Shown here one piece after another: positions 7,761-16,300 of a stretch of DNA of 40,847 bases. Numbering within the stretch: position 1 is the first letter of the stretch; each line of letters starts with the position of its first letter. Below the pieces are notes generated by a model, which was not told the DNA's origin, did not search any database, and worked only from the letters and a program-made list of their open reading frames with translations. The stretch lies in contig MFJF01000004.1 of NCBI GenBank assembly GCA_001779115.1, positions 641-41,487 on the forward strand. The letters are read 5' to 3'. The translations under genes were made by a program, and so were the position numbers. The DNA is from Candidatus Gottesmanbacteria bacterium RIFCSPHIGHO2_01_FULL_40_15. Lineage in GTDB: Bacteria; Patescibacteriota; Microgenomatia; 2-02-FULL-39-11.

Positions 7761-7833
7761 ACATATAATTTCTTTTGTACCAAAAACACTTTTCTCACAG
7801 GTGAGTGGGTACAGGAACAGTAAAGCGCGATAA

Positions 7834-7878
7834 CACCTCCGAGGTGACAAAGCAACGACTTTGGCTCCTCGGACGGTG
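7834..7878 (+). ncRNA. Long imperfect hairpin, candidate structured RNA
   Basis: CACC (7834-7837) pairs with GGTG (7875-7878), CCGAGG (7839-7844) with CCTCGG (7867-7872), and CAAAG (7848-7852) with CTTTG (7859-7863). They close a CAACGA loop with a symmetric 3x3 internal loop, 15 paired positions in all. More hairpins follow at 7928-7943, 8012-8025, 8042-8056, 8083-8102 and 8123-8137. This could be a structured RNA or the leader of the small-ORF transcript. No known RNA family was recognised. Confidence 0.4.
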
Positions 7879-7991
7879 GAGATGTCAGAAAAAATTACTG
7901 TTTCTCTATCCACTCACCATGTCTTTGACGGATAAGTCCGTCACAAAACAATTTTCTGGAGACTCTTGATCCCTTAGAGAAGGAACAGAGC

Positions 7992-8105
7992 ATGAGGAGA
8001 ATTGCAACAAGCTCCCAAAAGGGAGGAGGCACCGACTCTTTGGACGATGGTCGTCCCAAGGAGCATTGCGGAAGTTCTGAAGCTCCCGAATCAATTAGGG
8101 AGTAG
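7992..8105 (+). CDS. Small hydrophilic ORF (37 aa), uncertain
   Basis: ATG 7992 to TAG 8103-8105 encodes 37 residues (start MRRIATSSQKGGG, end APESIRE) with no recognisable domain. An AAGGA SD-like site lies about 8 bases upstream (GAGAAGGAACAGAGC before the ATG), which is notable because most genes here have poor SD sites. The frame overlaps several hairpins, so these bases may be conserved for RNA structure instead. The next gene starts 55 bases downstream on the same strand. Confidence 0.35.
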   Translation: MRRIATSSQKGGGTDSLDDGRPKEHCGSSEAPESIRE

Positions 8106-8122
8106 AGGATGCGGAAGCAATG

Positions 8123-8137
8123 GACGCATTGTGCGTC
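8123..8137 (+). promoter_or_regulatory. Small hairpin upstream of the collagen-like gene
   Basis: GACGCA-TTG-TGCGTC is a perfect six-pair stem with a three-base loop, ending 23 bases before the ATG at 8161. A good SD (AAGGAG, 8150-8155) lies between them. Other tri-loop hairpins occur in this island at 7834-7846, 8042-8056, 9109-9123, 9257-9273 and 9281-9293. Confidence 0.45.
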
Positions 8138-8160
8138 TAGGAGTGTGAGAAGGAGAAAAC

Positions 8161-9087
8161 ATGTTAGGTTGGCTAACAAAAAGCGTATGGAATCTGTTGC
8201 TCCTCATTGTAGGGGTAGCATTTCTTGTCGCTATCCTGGTTTCATGTACGTTAGCAGGAGCAGCTGTTGTTTTTTGGCCAGACCAAATCGTTGGCCCTCC
8301 TGGTCCTCAAGGCCCCGCTGGCCCCGCTGGCCCCGCTGAAGAACCCGCCCAGCCCGAAGAGCCGGCCATGACCGAAGTCTCGCCCGAACCCGCCGTAACC
8401 CAGGCCGCCCCGCCAGTAGATCCCGGCGATCCCAACGCCAACGCTCCCGCCGGATTCCCTCGAACCCAGCAAGAAGTTATGGAACTTCTCAAGTTGCAGT
8501 ATGTCGCGCTTGACGAAATCCGATGGTGCTATGACGGAGTCGGGGGCTATGAGTCGAACTGTTGGTGGATTCCCCGCGAGAAGGAAGGGAACACTGACGA
8601 GGTTAGGGATCCATACTGGATAGGAGCCCAACCATTCGATTTCTGGCAGGATGGTTTCCGTCACGAGTCTGGTCAACTTCGCCCAGGAAATTGCCCTTTG
8701 CCGGATAAGTCCGGAATCCCGCCTGATTTTTCAGGTTGGATTGAGGGTATAACCCTGCGGGCGGAGGATCCACAATCATGTGACGTTGCCGCGTCTTCGA
8801 TTTCTGGAACCCCGATGGCTCCTGAAACGCCTGCAGACTGGCCACAGACGCCAGAAGAGGTGATCTCTTTCTTTAGGATCGAGGGGCTCGATGTGAACCA
8901 AATTCACCCCCTCGTGGGTGAGCAGAACACCTGGGAAGTTTTGATCCAGCCCACCTTCCATTTCGAGAATCTCTCTGGGTGTCCGCAAGACGGCGCCTAT
9001 CTGGTGGCTGGCCAGGAAAAATACACGATTCCGGATGGATTCGTCGGCGATACCGTAGCCTTCACCCTGCGACCCTGCGCCCCGTAA
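8161..9087 (+). CDS. Membrane-anchored protein with collagen-like linker and duplicated C-terminal domain
   Basis: The 308-residue protein has one N-terminal membrane helix (about 10-38), a collagen-like linker (GPPGPQGPAGPAGPA, 45-59) and a Pro/Glu/Ala-rich stalk (60-97). Two related modules follow: ~99-200 begins FPRTQQEVMELL and ends GITLR; ~227-304 begins WPQTPEEVISFF and ends AFTLR. Each has Cys residues that could form disulfides outside the cell. Codon and base use are clearly GC-richer than in flanking genes, and a good SD (AAGGAG) precedes the ATG, again unlike most neighbours. Both suggest transfer from another genome. Function unknown; the layout suggests a stalked exterior binding protein. 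Confidence 0.75.
   Translation: MLGWLTKSVWNLLLLIVGVAFLVAILVSCTLAGAAVVFWPDQIVGPPGPQGPAGPAGPAEEPAQPEEPAMTEVSPEPAVTQAAPPVDPGDPNANAPAGFPRTQQEVMELLKLQYVALDEIRWCYDGVGGYESNCWWIPREKEGNTDEVRDPYWIGAQPFDFWQDGFRHESGQLRPGNCPLPDKSGIPPDFSGWIEGITLRAEDPQSCDVAASSISGTPMAPETPADWPQTPEEVISFFRIEGLDVNQIHPLVGEQNTWEVLIQPTFHFENLSGCPQDGAYLVAGQEKYTIPDGFVGDTVAFTLRPCAP
8311..8337. repeat. Three tandem 9-base units in the collagen-like linker
   Basis: The unit GGCCCCGCT is repeated three times without change and encodes Gly-Pro-Ala each time. Exact identity suggests recent slippage-type expansion, so linker length may vary between strains. Confidence 0.85.
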
Positions 9088-9126
9088 CCCGTTCATTTTT
9101 CACCACCCCCACCTAGGAGGTGGAGC

Positions 9127-9228
9127 ATGAGCGACCAATCTTGCTTCGGGCGGGACCCGCCAATGGATCTCGCCGCGATGCGAGCCAGGGTTCCGTCCGA
9201 GCAGGTTGGAAAGGTACAAGAGAATTAA
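9127..9228 (+). CDS. Small ORF (33 aa) with strong SD inside a hairpin
   Basis: ATG 9127 to TAA 9226-9228 encodes 33 residues (start MSDQSCFGRDPPMD, end QVGKVQEN). AGGAGG (9115-9120) lies six bases upstream at ideal spacing. The SD is partly buried in the hairpin CCACCT-AGG-AGGTGG (9109-9123), so translation could be controlled by its opening. No domain is recognised. It follows the collagen-like gene by 39 bases and may belong to the same transcript. Confidence 0.45.
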   Translation: MSDQSCFGRDPPMDLAAMRARVPSEQVGKVQEN

Positions 9229-9322
9229 TTAGATGCTGGCAAGAACTTGTCAGTTTTCACCGCTTGGCGGTGACTATCTGGCTCGTTTCGAGCTTTCTCT
9301 AATTTTTTCTGCATTTCTGGTA

Positions 9323-9363
9323 CCTTTTAAGCGCCAAAGCCAATGGTTTTGGCATTTAAAAGG
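9323..9363. repeat. Long inverted repeat before the 9.4-kb promoter
   Basis: CCTTTTAA-gc-GCCAAA pairs with TTTGGC-at-TTAAAAGG around a nine-base loop. The stem has 14 pairs with a 2x2 internal loop. There is no T-tract on the plus strand after it, so it is not a typical terminator. It marks the boundary between the GC-richer island and the glycan genes. Confidence 0.6.
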
Positions 9364-9366
9364 CAT

Positions 9367-9396
9367 TTGCATTAATACTAAGGCCTATAGTATAAT
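9367..9396 (+). promoter_or_regulatory. Promoter of the small membrane-protein gene
   Basis: A perfect -10 TATAAT lies at 9391-9396 with a weak -35 (TTGCAT, 9367-9372; 18-base spacer). Transcription would start near 9403, putting the terminator-like hairpin 9412-9457 inside the leader. Confidence 0.5.
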
Positions 9397-9411
9397 AGGT
9401 AACTGTTTCTG

Positions 9412-9457
9412 CCCTTTCTGACGCTCTGAATTTTCAGAGCGATGGAAAGGGTTTTTT
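9412..9457 (+). terminator. Intrinsic terminator/attenuator in the leader of the 9476 gene
   Basis: CCCTTTC (9412-9418) pairs with GAAAGGG (9445-9451), and an inner stem GCTCTGAA/TTCAGAGC (9423-9440) stacks inside it. Six T follow (9452-9457). The hairpin lies about 10 bases after the predicted transcript start and ends just before the SD, the position of an attenuator rather than an upstream gene's terminator. Confidence 0.75.
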
Positions 9458-9475
9458 GTGAAAGGAGGTGATTGT

Positions 9476-9715
9476 ATGAATAAACAATCAAGCATGGAAG
9501 TTATAGCAACGGCATTGGTTTTGATAGTAGCAACGGTCTTTATTTATATGCAGTCAAGTAAGTTTTTAAAAGAGTATGCGGTTGGACAGTGTCTGCAAGC
9601 CGGAATTGAGGAATACGGTTATCCGGAAGACAATGCCAAATCAACTACGCCCAATATGGAAGCATATAGGGATTGTATGAACCTGATGGGTTTTAGCGCC
9701 GATGGACAAAAGTAA
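9476..9715 (+). CDS. Small single-pass membrane protein, unknown function
   Basis: The 79-residue protein has one N-terminal membrane helix (about residues 8-26, MEVIATALVLIVATVFIYM) and a short soluble tail with two Cys about 30 residues apart (GQCLQ, YRDCMN). The frame opens at GTG 9458, but the ATG at 9476 is preferred because an extended SD (AAAGGAGGTGAT) lies just upstream of it. Very few genes here have such an SD; the other is at 39250, and both follow a terminator-like hairpin. It precedes the GT2 gene by 8 bases, so it may be co-transcribed with the glycan operon. Confidence 0.65.
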   Translation: MNKQSSMEVIATALVLIVATVFIYMQSSKFLKEYAVGQCLQAGIEEYGYPEDNAKSTTPNMEAYRDCMNLMGFSADGQK

Positions 9716-9723
9716 AGGGAATT

Positions 9724-10518
9724 ATGAAATCACTGACAATCATCATTCCCCTTTATAATGAAGGGGAGAGAATAGTGCGGACCTTAAACATTCTCAAAAA
9801 GGGTGTTCATTTGCCTGGGCTTTTTCTTGATCAGATCATCTTTATCGATGACGGATCAACTGACAGGACGGTTAAAAAGCTGATCGCGGCAAAAAATGCG
9901 TTAAAGTCCGCACTGAAAACCCGTGTGACTATTATTTCATACAGTCCGAACAGGGGAAGGGGTTATGCTATCAGATTCGGAGGCCTGATCTCCAAAAGCG
10001 ATTACGTTCTTTACATTGACGGAGATCTATCGATTCCTTTAAGTAATTTGAAGGCATTTGAAAAATTCATAAGTTATAAATATGATCTGATATTTGGCAG
10101 CAAGAAAAAAAGCGGAGCCAAAGCGGTAATTCCCAGAAGCTTCCTGAGGAAAACCGTAGGTTACGGACACAGCCTTTTCGCTTCGCTGGTTTTGGGTGTT
10201 TTCGCCTGGGATTATCAGGGAGGATTCAAGCTGTTTTCCAGGAGATTAATCAGGGAAATTTTTCCTGATTTGACTATTGACAGGTGGGGATTTGATATGG
10301 AAGTTATTTTCCTGGCAAAAAAGCTTGGATATCAAAGTGAGGAAATACCGGTAGTCTGGTCTCATTTCGAAAACGGCAGTAAAGTAAAACTTCTGCGTGA
10401 TATATTGCGTTCTGTAAAAGAAATTTTCACCATCAAATACTATTGGCTGATGGGCAGGTATACCCAATCAGTCCCTTCCATATCTCCTACGAAAGTATCA
10501 GCGTATTCCGTTTATTAA
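9724..10518 (+). CDS. GT2 glycosyltransferase, polyprenyl-/dolichyl-phosphate sugar synthase type
   Basis: The 264-residue protein opens with SLTIIIPLYNEGERI, followed by FIDDGSTDRT (sugar-nucleotide binding), GRGYAIRFG and YIDGDLSIP, whose Asp-Gly-Asp supplies the metal-binding DxD. A late WGFDMEVIFLAKKLGY matches the acceptor side of dolichyl-phosphate beta-glucosyltransferase-like enzymes. It probably loads a sugar from a nucleotide donor onto polyprenyl phosphate on the inner membrane face, for use by the GT-C proteins nearby. It is the first enzyme of a run that continues in the same direction to 16433. Confidence 0.82.
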   Translation: MKSLTIIIPLYNEGERIVRTLNILKKGVHLPGLFLDQIIFIDDGSTDRTVKKLIAAKNALKSALKTRVTIISYSPNRGRGYAIRFGGLISKSDYVLYIDGDLSIPLSNLKAFEKFISYKYDLIFGSKKKSGAKAVIPRSFLRKTVGYGHSLFASLVLGVFAWDYQGGFKLFSRRLIREIFPDLTIDRWGFDMEVIFLAKKLGYQSEEIPVVWSHFENGSKVKLLRDILRSVKEIFTIKYYWLMGRYTQSVPSISPTKVSAYSVY

Positions 10519-10533
10519 ATAGATTCCCTTTAA

Positions 10534-11784
10534 ATGTTAAATAAACTGCTTATCATATCGCCCTACCCCTCAGCCGATTCTGCTTATGACAATCCGTTCA
10601 GTGCTCTAGCCTCATTTGGCAAAAATACCCTGGAAGCGATAAGGAAAAAATCCCCAAAAACCAAAATGGTTGTTTTAGCGGATAAATATGCCGGCGGAAA
10701 AAATTATTATGGAAAAAATTATGAAGTATTGCGGGTTTGGCAGAGGAATAATATTTCACTTTATTACCATTTGTTTAAAAAAATTCTATATTACCGTGAC
10801 TATAGGGTTATTCTTATTGAGGTCGAATGGAATCTCTTCGGCAAAAATCCTCTGATTCTGAGTTTATTGCCTGTTTTTACCCTGTTTCTGAAACTACTCC
10901 GGAAAAAAATCATTCTGGTTATTCACGGAATATCATTGGACTTTACGGAAATTTCACCGCAATTGGGTATGCGCAGGGATAACTGGCTGACCAAAATATA
11001 CAGTCTGGGACTTAAAGAGTTCTATAGATTGCTGATTTTATCCTCGGCAAAAGTCATTGTTTTGGAAAAGTATTTTGCCGATATGATAAATATTTATTTT
11101 CAGACTGATAAAGCCGTTTATATCCCGCACGGAGTAGATATTGATTTACCCGTTATTGATAAAAACAAGGCCAGACGTAAACTTAATTTGGCTGTTAAAG
11201 ATTTTATTATTTTAAACTTCGGCTTTATCAACTGGTATAAAGGCAGTGATATTATTGTCAAATTATTCCGCCAGATAAAGCCGGGAAATATTCCCAAACA
11301 GTCGAAACTGATAATGGCCGGCGGAAAAAGCGGTATTCATGGCCAGGACCGGTATTACAAACATTATTTCCGGTATATATTGAAAATGATTAAGCCTCAA
11401 GAAAGAATTATCATCACCGGTTTTCTTAATGAAAAATTATTGCCTTATTATTTTTCAGCTGCTGATTTGGTTATTCTTCCTTACAGAGTTTTCATATCTT
11501 CATCCGGACCGTTGTCATTAGCTTACAGCTTTAAAAAACCTTTTATTGTGGCAGAACCTCTATCCCGATATTTTCACAGTCCGGATTTTAAAAAAGCTGC
11601 TGAATCGGCCGGCTTAAAAAAGGAACATTTGGTATTCAGATTTAAAGCTGATGATTTGTCGGATAAAATAAAAAAATCCGTAAATAATTTATCTAAAATG
11701 AAAAATTTATCTTCAAAATTAAGATCAGAAAGAAGCTGGCGGAATGTATCTTTCAAGTATCTGGAAATATTAAATTCAATTTAA
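10534..11784 (+). CDS. GT4-type (GT-B fold) glycosyltransferase
   Basis: The 416-residue protein has a GT-B layout. Its N-terminal half includes a hydrophobic segment around residues 105-130 that may associate with the membrane. The C-terminal half carries LNFGFINWYKGSDIIVKLF, a variant of the donor-domain entry, then RIIITGFLN and DLVILPYRVFISSSGPLSLAY. The usual family Glu near EGFGL is replaced by a Ser-rich SSSGP turn, as in several envelope-glycan GT4 enzymes. It likely adds a sugar in the cytoplasm. Its stop abuts the next ATG without a gap, indicating coupled translation. Confidence 0.75.
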   Translation: MLNKLLIISPYPSADSAYDNPFSALASFGKNTLEAIRKKSPKTKMVVLADKYAGGKNYYGKNYEVLRVWQRNNISLYYHLFKKILYYRDYRVILIEVEWNLFGKNPLILSLLPVFTLFLKLLRKKIILVIHGISLDFTEISPQLGMRRDNWLTKIYSLGLKEFYRLLILSSAKVIVLEKYFADMINIYFQTDKAVYIPHGVDIDLPVIDKNKARRKLNLAVKDFIILNFGFINWYKGSDIIVKLFRQIKPGNIPKQSKLIMAGGKSGIHGQDRYYKHYFRYILKMIKPQERIIITGFLNEKLLPYYFSAADLVILPYRVFISSSGPLSLAYSFKKPFIVAEPLSRYFHSPDFKKAAESAGLKKEHLVFRFKADDLSDKIKKSVNNLSKMKNLSSKLRSERSWRNVSFKYLEILNSI

Positions 11785-13344
11785 ATGAACCTGCTAAGGA
11801 ATAATTTCACGGTTAATAAATTCGCCCCGCTTATTTTCATTCTGCTTTTTTTGCTGTTTGCCTTTCCTGTTTCCAGGCTGAATTTATATCTGGATGACGT
11901 CAGTTATATTTTTCCGTCCATTGTGGGCAATTATCAAAAGCATTTTACAAATTATATGAGGGATAACGGATTCAACCGTCCGTTTGCCCTGTTTTATTAC
12001 TACACCATACTAAAAATTTATATTTTCAGTCCGGCCCTTGCCCATTTGATTCCGCTCTTATTCCTGATGATAAGCGGTTGGTTATTGTATAAAACTTTGA
12101 TGCTTCAGGGAATAGACGGAAAAATATCACTGGCTGCCGGTGTAGCCTTAATGCTGGTGCCTTTTTCGGTTGAACAATATGTCTGGTTTTCAGCCAGTGT
12201 CGGAGTAGTGGCTTTATCGGTATTTATGTTGCAGCTGTATCTGATTATGCGGTTACCGGCTAAATTTTTAATATATTTAACCGTTTTTATTTTGCAGATA
12301 ATATCATCATTTTTGTATGAAACGACTCTCTTTATGCCTCTGGCAATAGCTTTTTTATTTACCTCTAAGCAGAAGTTGTTTTCAAAAACTTCATTTCTGA
12401 AAAAATATATTATAAGTTTCACGGGACTTATCCTTCCGGTTACCGCTTACATTTTTATAAAAATCAGGTCTCCCTATACGGTTGATCCGGAGTTTGAAAT
12501 CTCTAAAGCACCGCAGTTATTTGATTTCGTCAGAAATTACTTTGCCCAATTTTTTGAGTTATTTTGGACAAAAGGACCGGGACAGTTTTGGAAAGGACAG
12601 GCGGTTTCCGGTTTCAATTTGATAATGTCATTCCCGTTATTTTTTAGCTTTTTCACCGTATTTCTCTTATTACTTTTTATGGAAATTTTCAGAAACCGCA
12701 AATGGAAAAAAGCCTATTTTTCCTATAATAAAACATTAATTTTTTGGATATTGGTTCTGGTCGGCAGCCTCATACCGCTGATCTGGAAAGAATATTATTT
12801 ACCCTTCCGGACATTATTTTTGCCTGTTCTGGCCGTTATAATATTACTTGGAGTCGTATTTTCAAGATTTTCGGGTACATTTCCCTCTCCGGTAAAAAAC
12901 TTATTCAAGGGAGTTTTTGTTTTATCCGTAATCTGGGCAGCATCCTTAAATTTCAAAATGATTGATAACTTCAGGCGTCAATATCTCTGGGATTTAAAAA
13001 TGATGGAGGAAATCAGGCTTATAACAGAGGATTTGGGATTCAACTCGGAAAGAAGGACAAACCTCTTATTGACAAATATTCCCCATAATTCTGTATCAAC
13101 CTTTATATATGGTGATTACATCTATAGCCTTTTTAACCAGGATTGGACAGCAGTCGGTTTTATCGATCTTAATTCCGGAACTATAAAGGAAGTCGGAATA
13201 GAACTTGCGGATAAAAATATTTTTTCCGGAAATTATTCCAGGTCATATTTTGAAAGTCTCATACCTTTGACAGTATTAAAGTATAAAGGTGATTTCGACT
13301 GCCGGCTTTCTTCCTGTTTTGAATTAACATATACCACTTTATGA
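11785..13344 (+). CDS. Polytopic GT-C-like membrane glycosyltransferase
   Basis: The 519-residue protein has about 10-12 hydrophobic helices. An acidic motif follows the first helix (YLDDVSYIFP, about residues 33-42), in the place of the catalytic DD/DE of lipid-sugar-using GT-C enzymes. A short soluble C-terminal part (about 430-519) follows. It is inferred to transfer a sugar from polyprenyl phosphate outside the membrane. Acceptor and sugar are unknown. It starts directly at the GT4 stop and overlaps the next gene by four bases (ATGA). Confidence 0.7.
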   Translation: MNLLRNNFTVNKFAPLIFILLFLLFAFPVSRLNLYLDDVSYIFPSIVGNYQKHFTNYMRDNGFNRPFALFYYYTILKIYIFSPALAHLIPLLFLMISGWLLYKTLMLQGIDGKISLAAGVALMLVPFSVEQYVWFSASVGVVALSVFMLQLYLIMRLPAKFLIYLTVFILQIISSFLYETTLFMPLAIAFLFTSKQKLFSKTSFLKKYIISFTGLILPVTAYIFIKIRSPYTVDPEFEISKAPQLFDFVRNYFAQFFELFWTKGPGQFWKGQAVSGFNLIMSFPLFFSFFTVFLLLLFMEIFRNRKWKKAYFSYNKTLIFWILVLVGSLIPLIWKEYYLPFRTLFLPVLAVIILLGVVFSRFSGTFPSPVKNLFKGVFVLSVIWAASLNFKMIDNFRRQYLWDLKMMEEIRLITEDLGFNSERRTNLLLTNIPHNSVSTFIYGDYIYSLFNQDWTAVGFIDLNSGTIKEVGIELADKNIFSGNYSRSYFESLIPLTVLKYKGDFDCRLSSCFELTYTTL

Positions 13345-16300
13345 AAAAAATATTTTACAATTTTTTCCCTGAAATAATATTGACTCTTGTTGTAGCCGTA
13401 TTTTTTTTGGCAAATTACACACCGGGAACATTTTTAATGGGATGGGATAATGTTCAGGTTGATCTGAATCCGGTTTTAGGATTAAAAAGGTCGTTTTACG
13501 GGGTTTGGCAGGAATATCAGGGATTGGGATTGTTAGGCGGCATGAGCCATTCCGCTGATCTTATAAGATCGGTCCTTATTTATTTTGCTTCCAAAATAAT
13601 ACCGCAAGCTGTTATCAGATATGCCTACCACTTTGTCATGTTGCTTATGGGAGGAATAGGTTCTTATAAACTGATTAATTACCTGTTGGGAGAAAAAAAC
13701 CTTGCGGGGAAAATAACCGGATTGACAGGCGCGTTTTTCTATTTATTTAACCTGGCTACTTTACAGATTTTTTATGTTCCTTATGAGCCGATGTCTGCTC
13801 ATTTCGCTTTTTTGCCCTGGTTGCTATTTTTAAACCTTAAGTTTATTGATTCCGGCAAAAGATTAACCCTGTTGCTTTTAATCATATTTAATTTACTGGC
13901 CACGCCCCAGTCATATGTTGGTACTATTTTTATAGTTTTTACTGTCTTTCTGTCCATTATTTTCTTGTTTAAGGCACTCACAGCAAGTGGCACAATCAGG
14001 CGGATTTTAATTTGTTTTCTGGTGCTTTTTCTGGCAAATGCTTTCTGGTTGCTGCCGAATATCTATTTTATTGTAAACAAAGCATCCGTAAACATTAATT
14101 CAAAAAGCAATCAGATGGTAACGGAAGAAAATATTCTGAAAAATAAAAAATTCGGTAACTTTGGGAATGCCGCTCTGTTAAAAGGATTTTGGTTTGACAA
14201 TATGGAAATAGATGAAAAAGGATTATTGCACTATCAAATGGGAATTTGGAGAAATCATATGCAAAAAAGTATTTATCCTATTATTGGTTATTTTATGTTT
14301 ACCGTATCCGTTTCCGGCATGATTATCGCTCTGAAAAATAGGCGGAAAGAGCTGTATCCGTTTATTGTTATTTTTATCGTTTCTTTTTCCATGATTGCCA
14401 ATGCCACACCGGTTTTAAAATTAATTCCTGAGTTTCTTTCGGATATTCCGCTTATAAAGCAGGCATTCCGGACTCCCTTTACTAAATTTTCAATCTCGGT
14501 CTCATTGATTCAGTCGATATTTTTTTCCGTGAGCAGTTTGTATTTATATTTTTGGTTTAAAGATACAAAAAGATGGTGGCTAAGCGCTATATTATTGTTA
14601 CTCCCTGTTATTTATGTTTATCCGATGCTGACGGGAAATTTATTTTACAGAAGAGTGAAAACCCGGTTTCCTGAAGAATATTTTAAAATGTTTAAATATT
14701 TTTCTCAGGCAAATCCCAACAGCAGAATCGCCAATTTTCCGCAATATACTTATTGGGGATGGTCGTTTTACCGCTGGAATTATTCTGGTTCCGGATTTAT
14801 TTGGTATGGAATAGAGCAACCTGTATTGGATAGAACTTTTGATGTTTGGAGCCGTGAAAATGAAAATTATTATCATGAACTGTCATATGCGGTTTATTCG
14901 GGAGATAGTAATCTCTTCGAAAATACATTGGAAAAGTATCAGATTGATTGGTTGCTTCTGGATCGCAATATTGTCAGCTTTTCAAATGCCAAGGAACTTT
15001 ATTGGGATAAAATTTATTTCATACTCGCGACTTTAAACGCTAAAATCAGCTTGGAAAAAAAGTATAGCAATTTAGAGATATATAAGGTAAATCTTCACAA
15101 TAAAACAGAGGATTTTATATTTGCGCCAAAAAACCCATTGCATACTGTGGATCCTGTATATCAATGGAATAATAATGACACTGGTTTTGCTCAATACGGC
15201 AATTACTATTCGGCTGCCGGTGATACCGGTATTTATTATCCTTTTAGAACGCTATTTACAGGCAGGAATCAGGACGATATTGAATTTTCGGTTGAACAGA
15301 TAGATCAGGAAATTATATTTTCCGGGGATATTTCCGAAAAATTTTCAAAGTCTAATCTATATCTGCCGCCTTTAAGTGTTGAGGATTATGTGTTTGTAAC
15401 CAAAAGTAACCAAATCACTGCTGATCATATATACCCGCAGGTATATTTGAATAATCAGTTAATTCCGTACGATGTTAATAGTGTAAACGGAAATTACATT
15501 TTTCTTGGAGATAAAGGCAGTGGTCAACTGCAAATAAAAATACCTATTACCAGCGGACTCTACTCGTATGACAATATGGATGAAAACGCCAAGTCTTTGA
15601 CGGATTGTAACTTACTTGATGGAAGTTCTAATGGCTATGTTGAAAATATAATAAATAAGTCAGGTTGGAAGAGATTGTCAAGTTTTGGCAGAACTGTTTG
15701 CCTGTCCTTGCAGCTTCCTCAGTTAGCTCATAAATTAAGTTATCTGGTTTCCGTTACCGGGAATAATCAAGCCGGCAGAAGTTTGTTTTTTTCAATAATA
15801 AATCGTAATTCCGACAGATCAGATTTGGAAACTTATTTGTCTTCATCTTTTATTACCGGAAACTCTTATTATATTATTCCACCGATGGAAAAATTCGGCT
15901 CAGGATATAATTTTGTATTAAAAAATATATCCGTTGGAAATATCCGTTCTGTCAATGAAATAGGCAGAATAATAATAAATCCGGTTCCTTACAAATTTCT
16001 GAATGGTATTAAATTAATAAGCGATGGCAATTTAAAAATAAACAAAAATTCCGGTAATAATCTTAAAGTTTCAGTCAGTCATACGGAACCATCCAGATAT
16101 AATGTTGAAAGTGACGCCAATGCTCATACGATAGTTCTTTCCCAGAGTTTTGATAAAGGCTGGAAATTGTACCGGGTAAACTGTAACGGAGGATTATTAT
16201 GTAACGTCAGAAAGTCAGTTCCTTTCCTTTTCCTTGAAACCGCCGGAAAACATGTACTTGTTAACAATTGGGAAAACGGCTGGATAATTCCAAAATTGCC

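Larger units (their letters stand above)
7421..7991. other. Gene-poor stretch with palindromic repeats and hairpins
   Basis: No convincing protein gene is present on either strand. The stretch holds the possible readthrough tail of the deacetylase (to 7489), a series of palindromes between 7510 and 7762, and a long imperfect hairpin at 7834-7878. Base composition changes from AT-rich to clearly GC-richer near 7800. Two very short frames (ATG 7882, 17 codons; ATG 7919, 16 codons) lack support. Confidence 0.6.
9088..9475. other. Intergenic stretch with a small ORF, hairpins and the leader of the next gene
   Basis: Apart from the 33-codon ORF at 9127-9228 no gene is seen. The stretch holds tri-loop hairpins at 9109-9123, 9257-9273 (TCACCGC/GCGGTGA) and 9281-9293 (GCTCG/CGAGC, followed by T-rich sequence, a possible weak terminator). 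It also holds a long hairpin at 9323-9363 and a promoter-terminator-SD leader from 9367 onward. Composition returns to AT-rich after about 9300. Confidence 0.6.

Noticed and set aside
7764-7769. TATAAT after the REP-like repeat
   Set aside because: No -35 at proper distance; the region upstream is the GC-rich palindrome. Likely chance.
7722-8179. Minus-strand ORFs at 7722-7913 and 7895-8179
   Set aside because: No domain, no SD, odd composition; they lie antisense to a hairpin-rich region and overlap each other.
8251-8845. Minus-strand ORFs inside the collagen-like gene
   Set aside because: GC-rich antisense shadows of the Gly-Pro repeats and following codons; no start signals.
9120-9302. 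60-residue GTG-start ORF overlapping 9127-9228
   Set aside because: It starts inside the SD and has no features; the overlapping 33-codon frame has ideal SD spacing.
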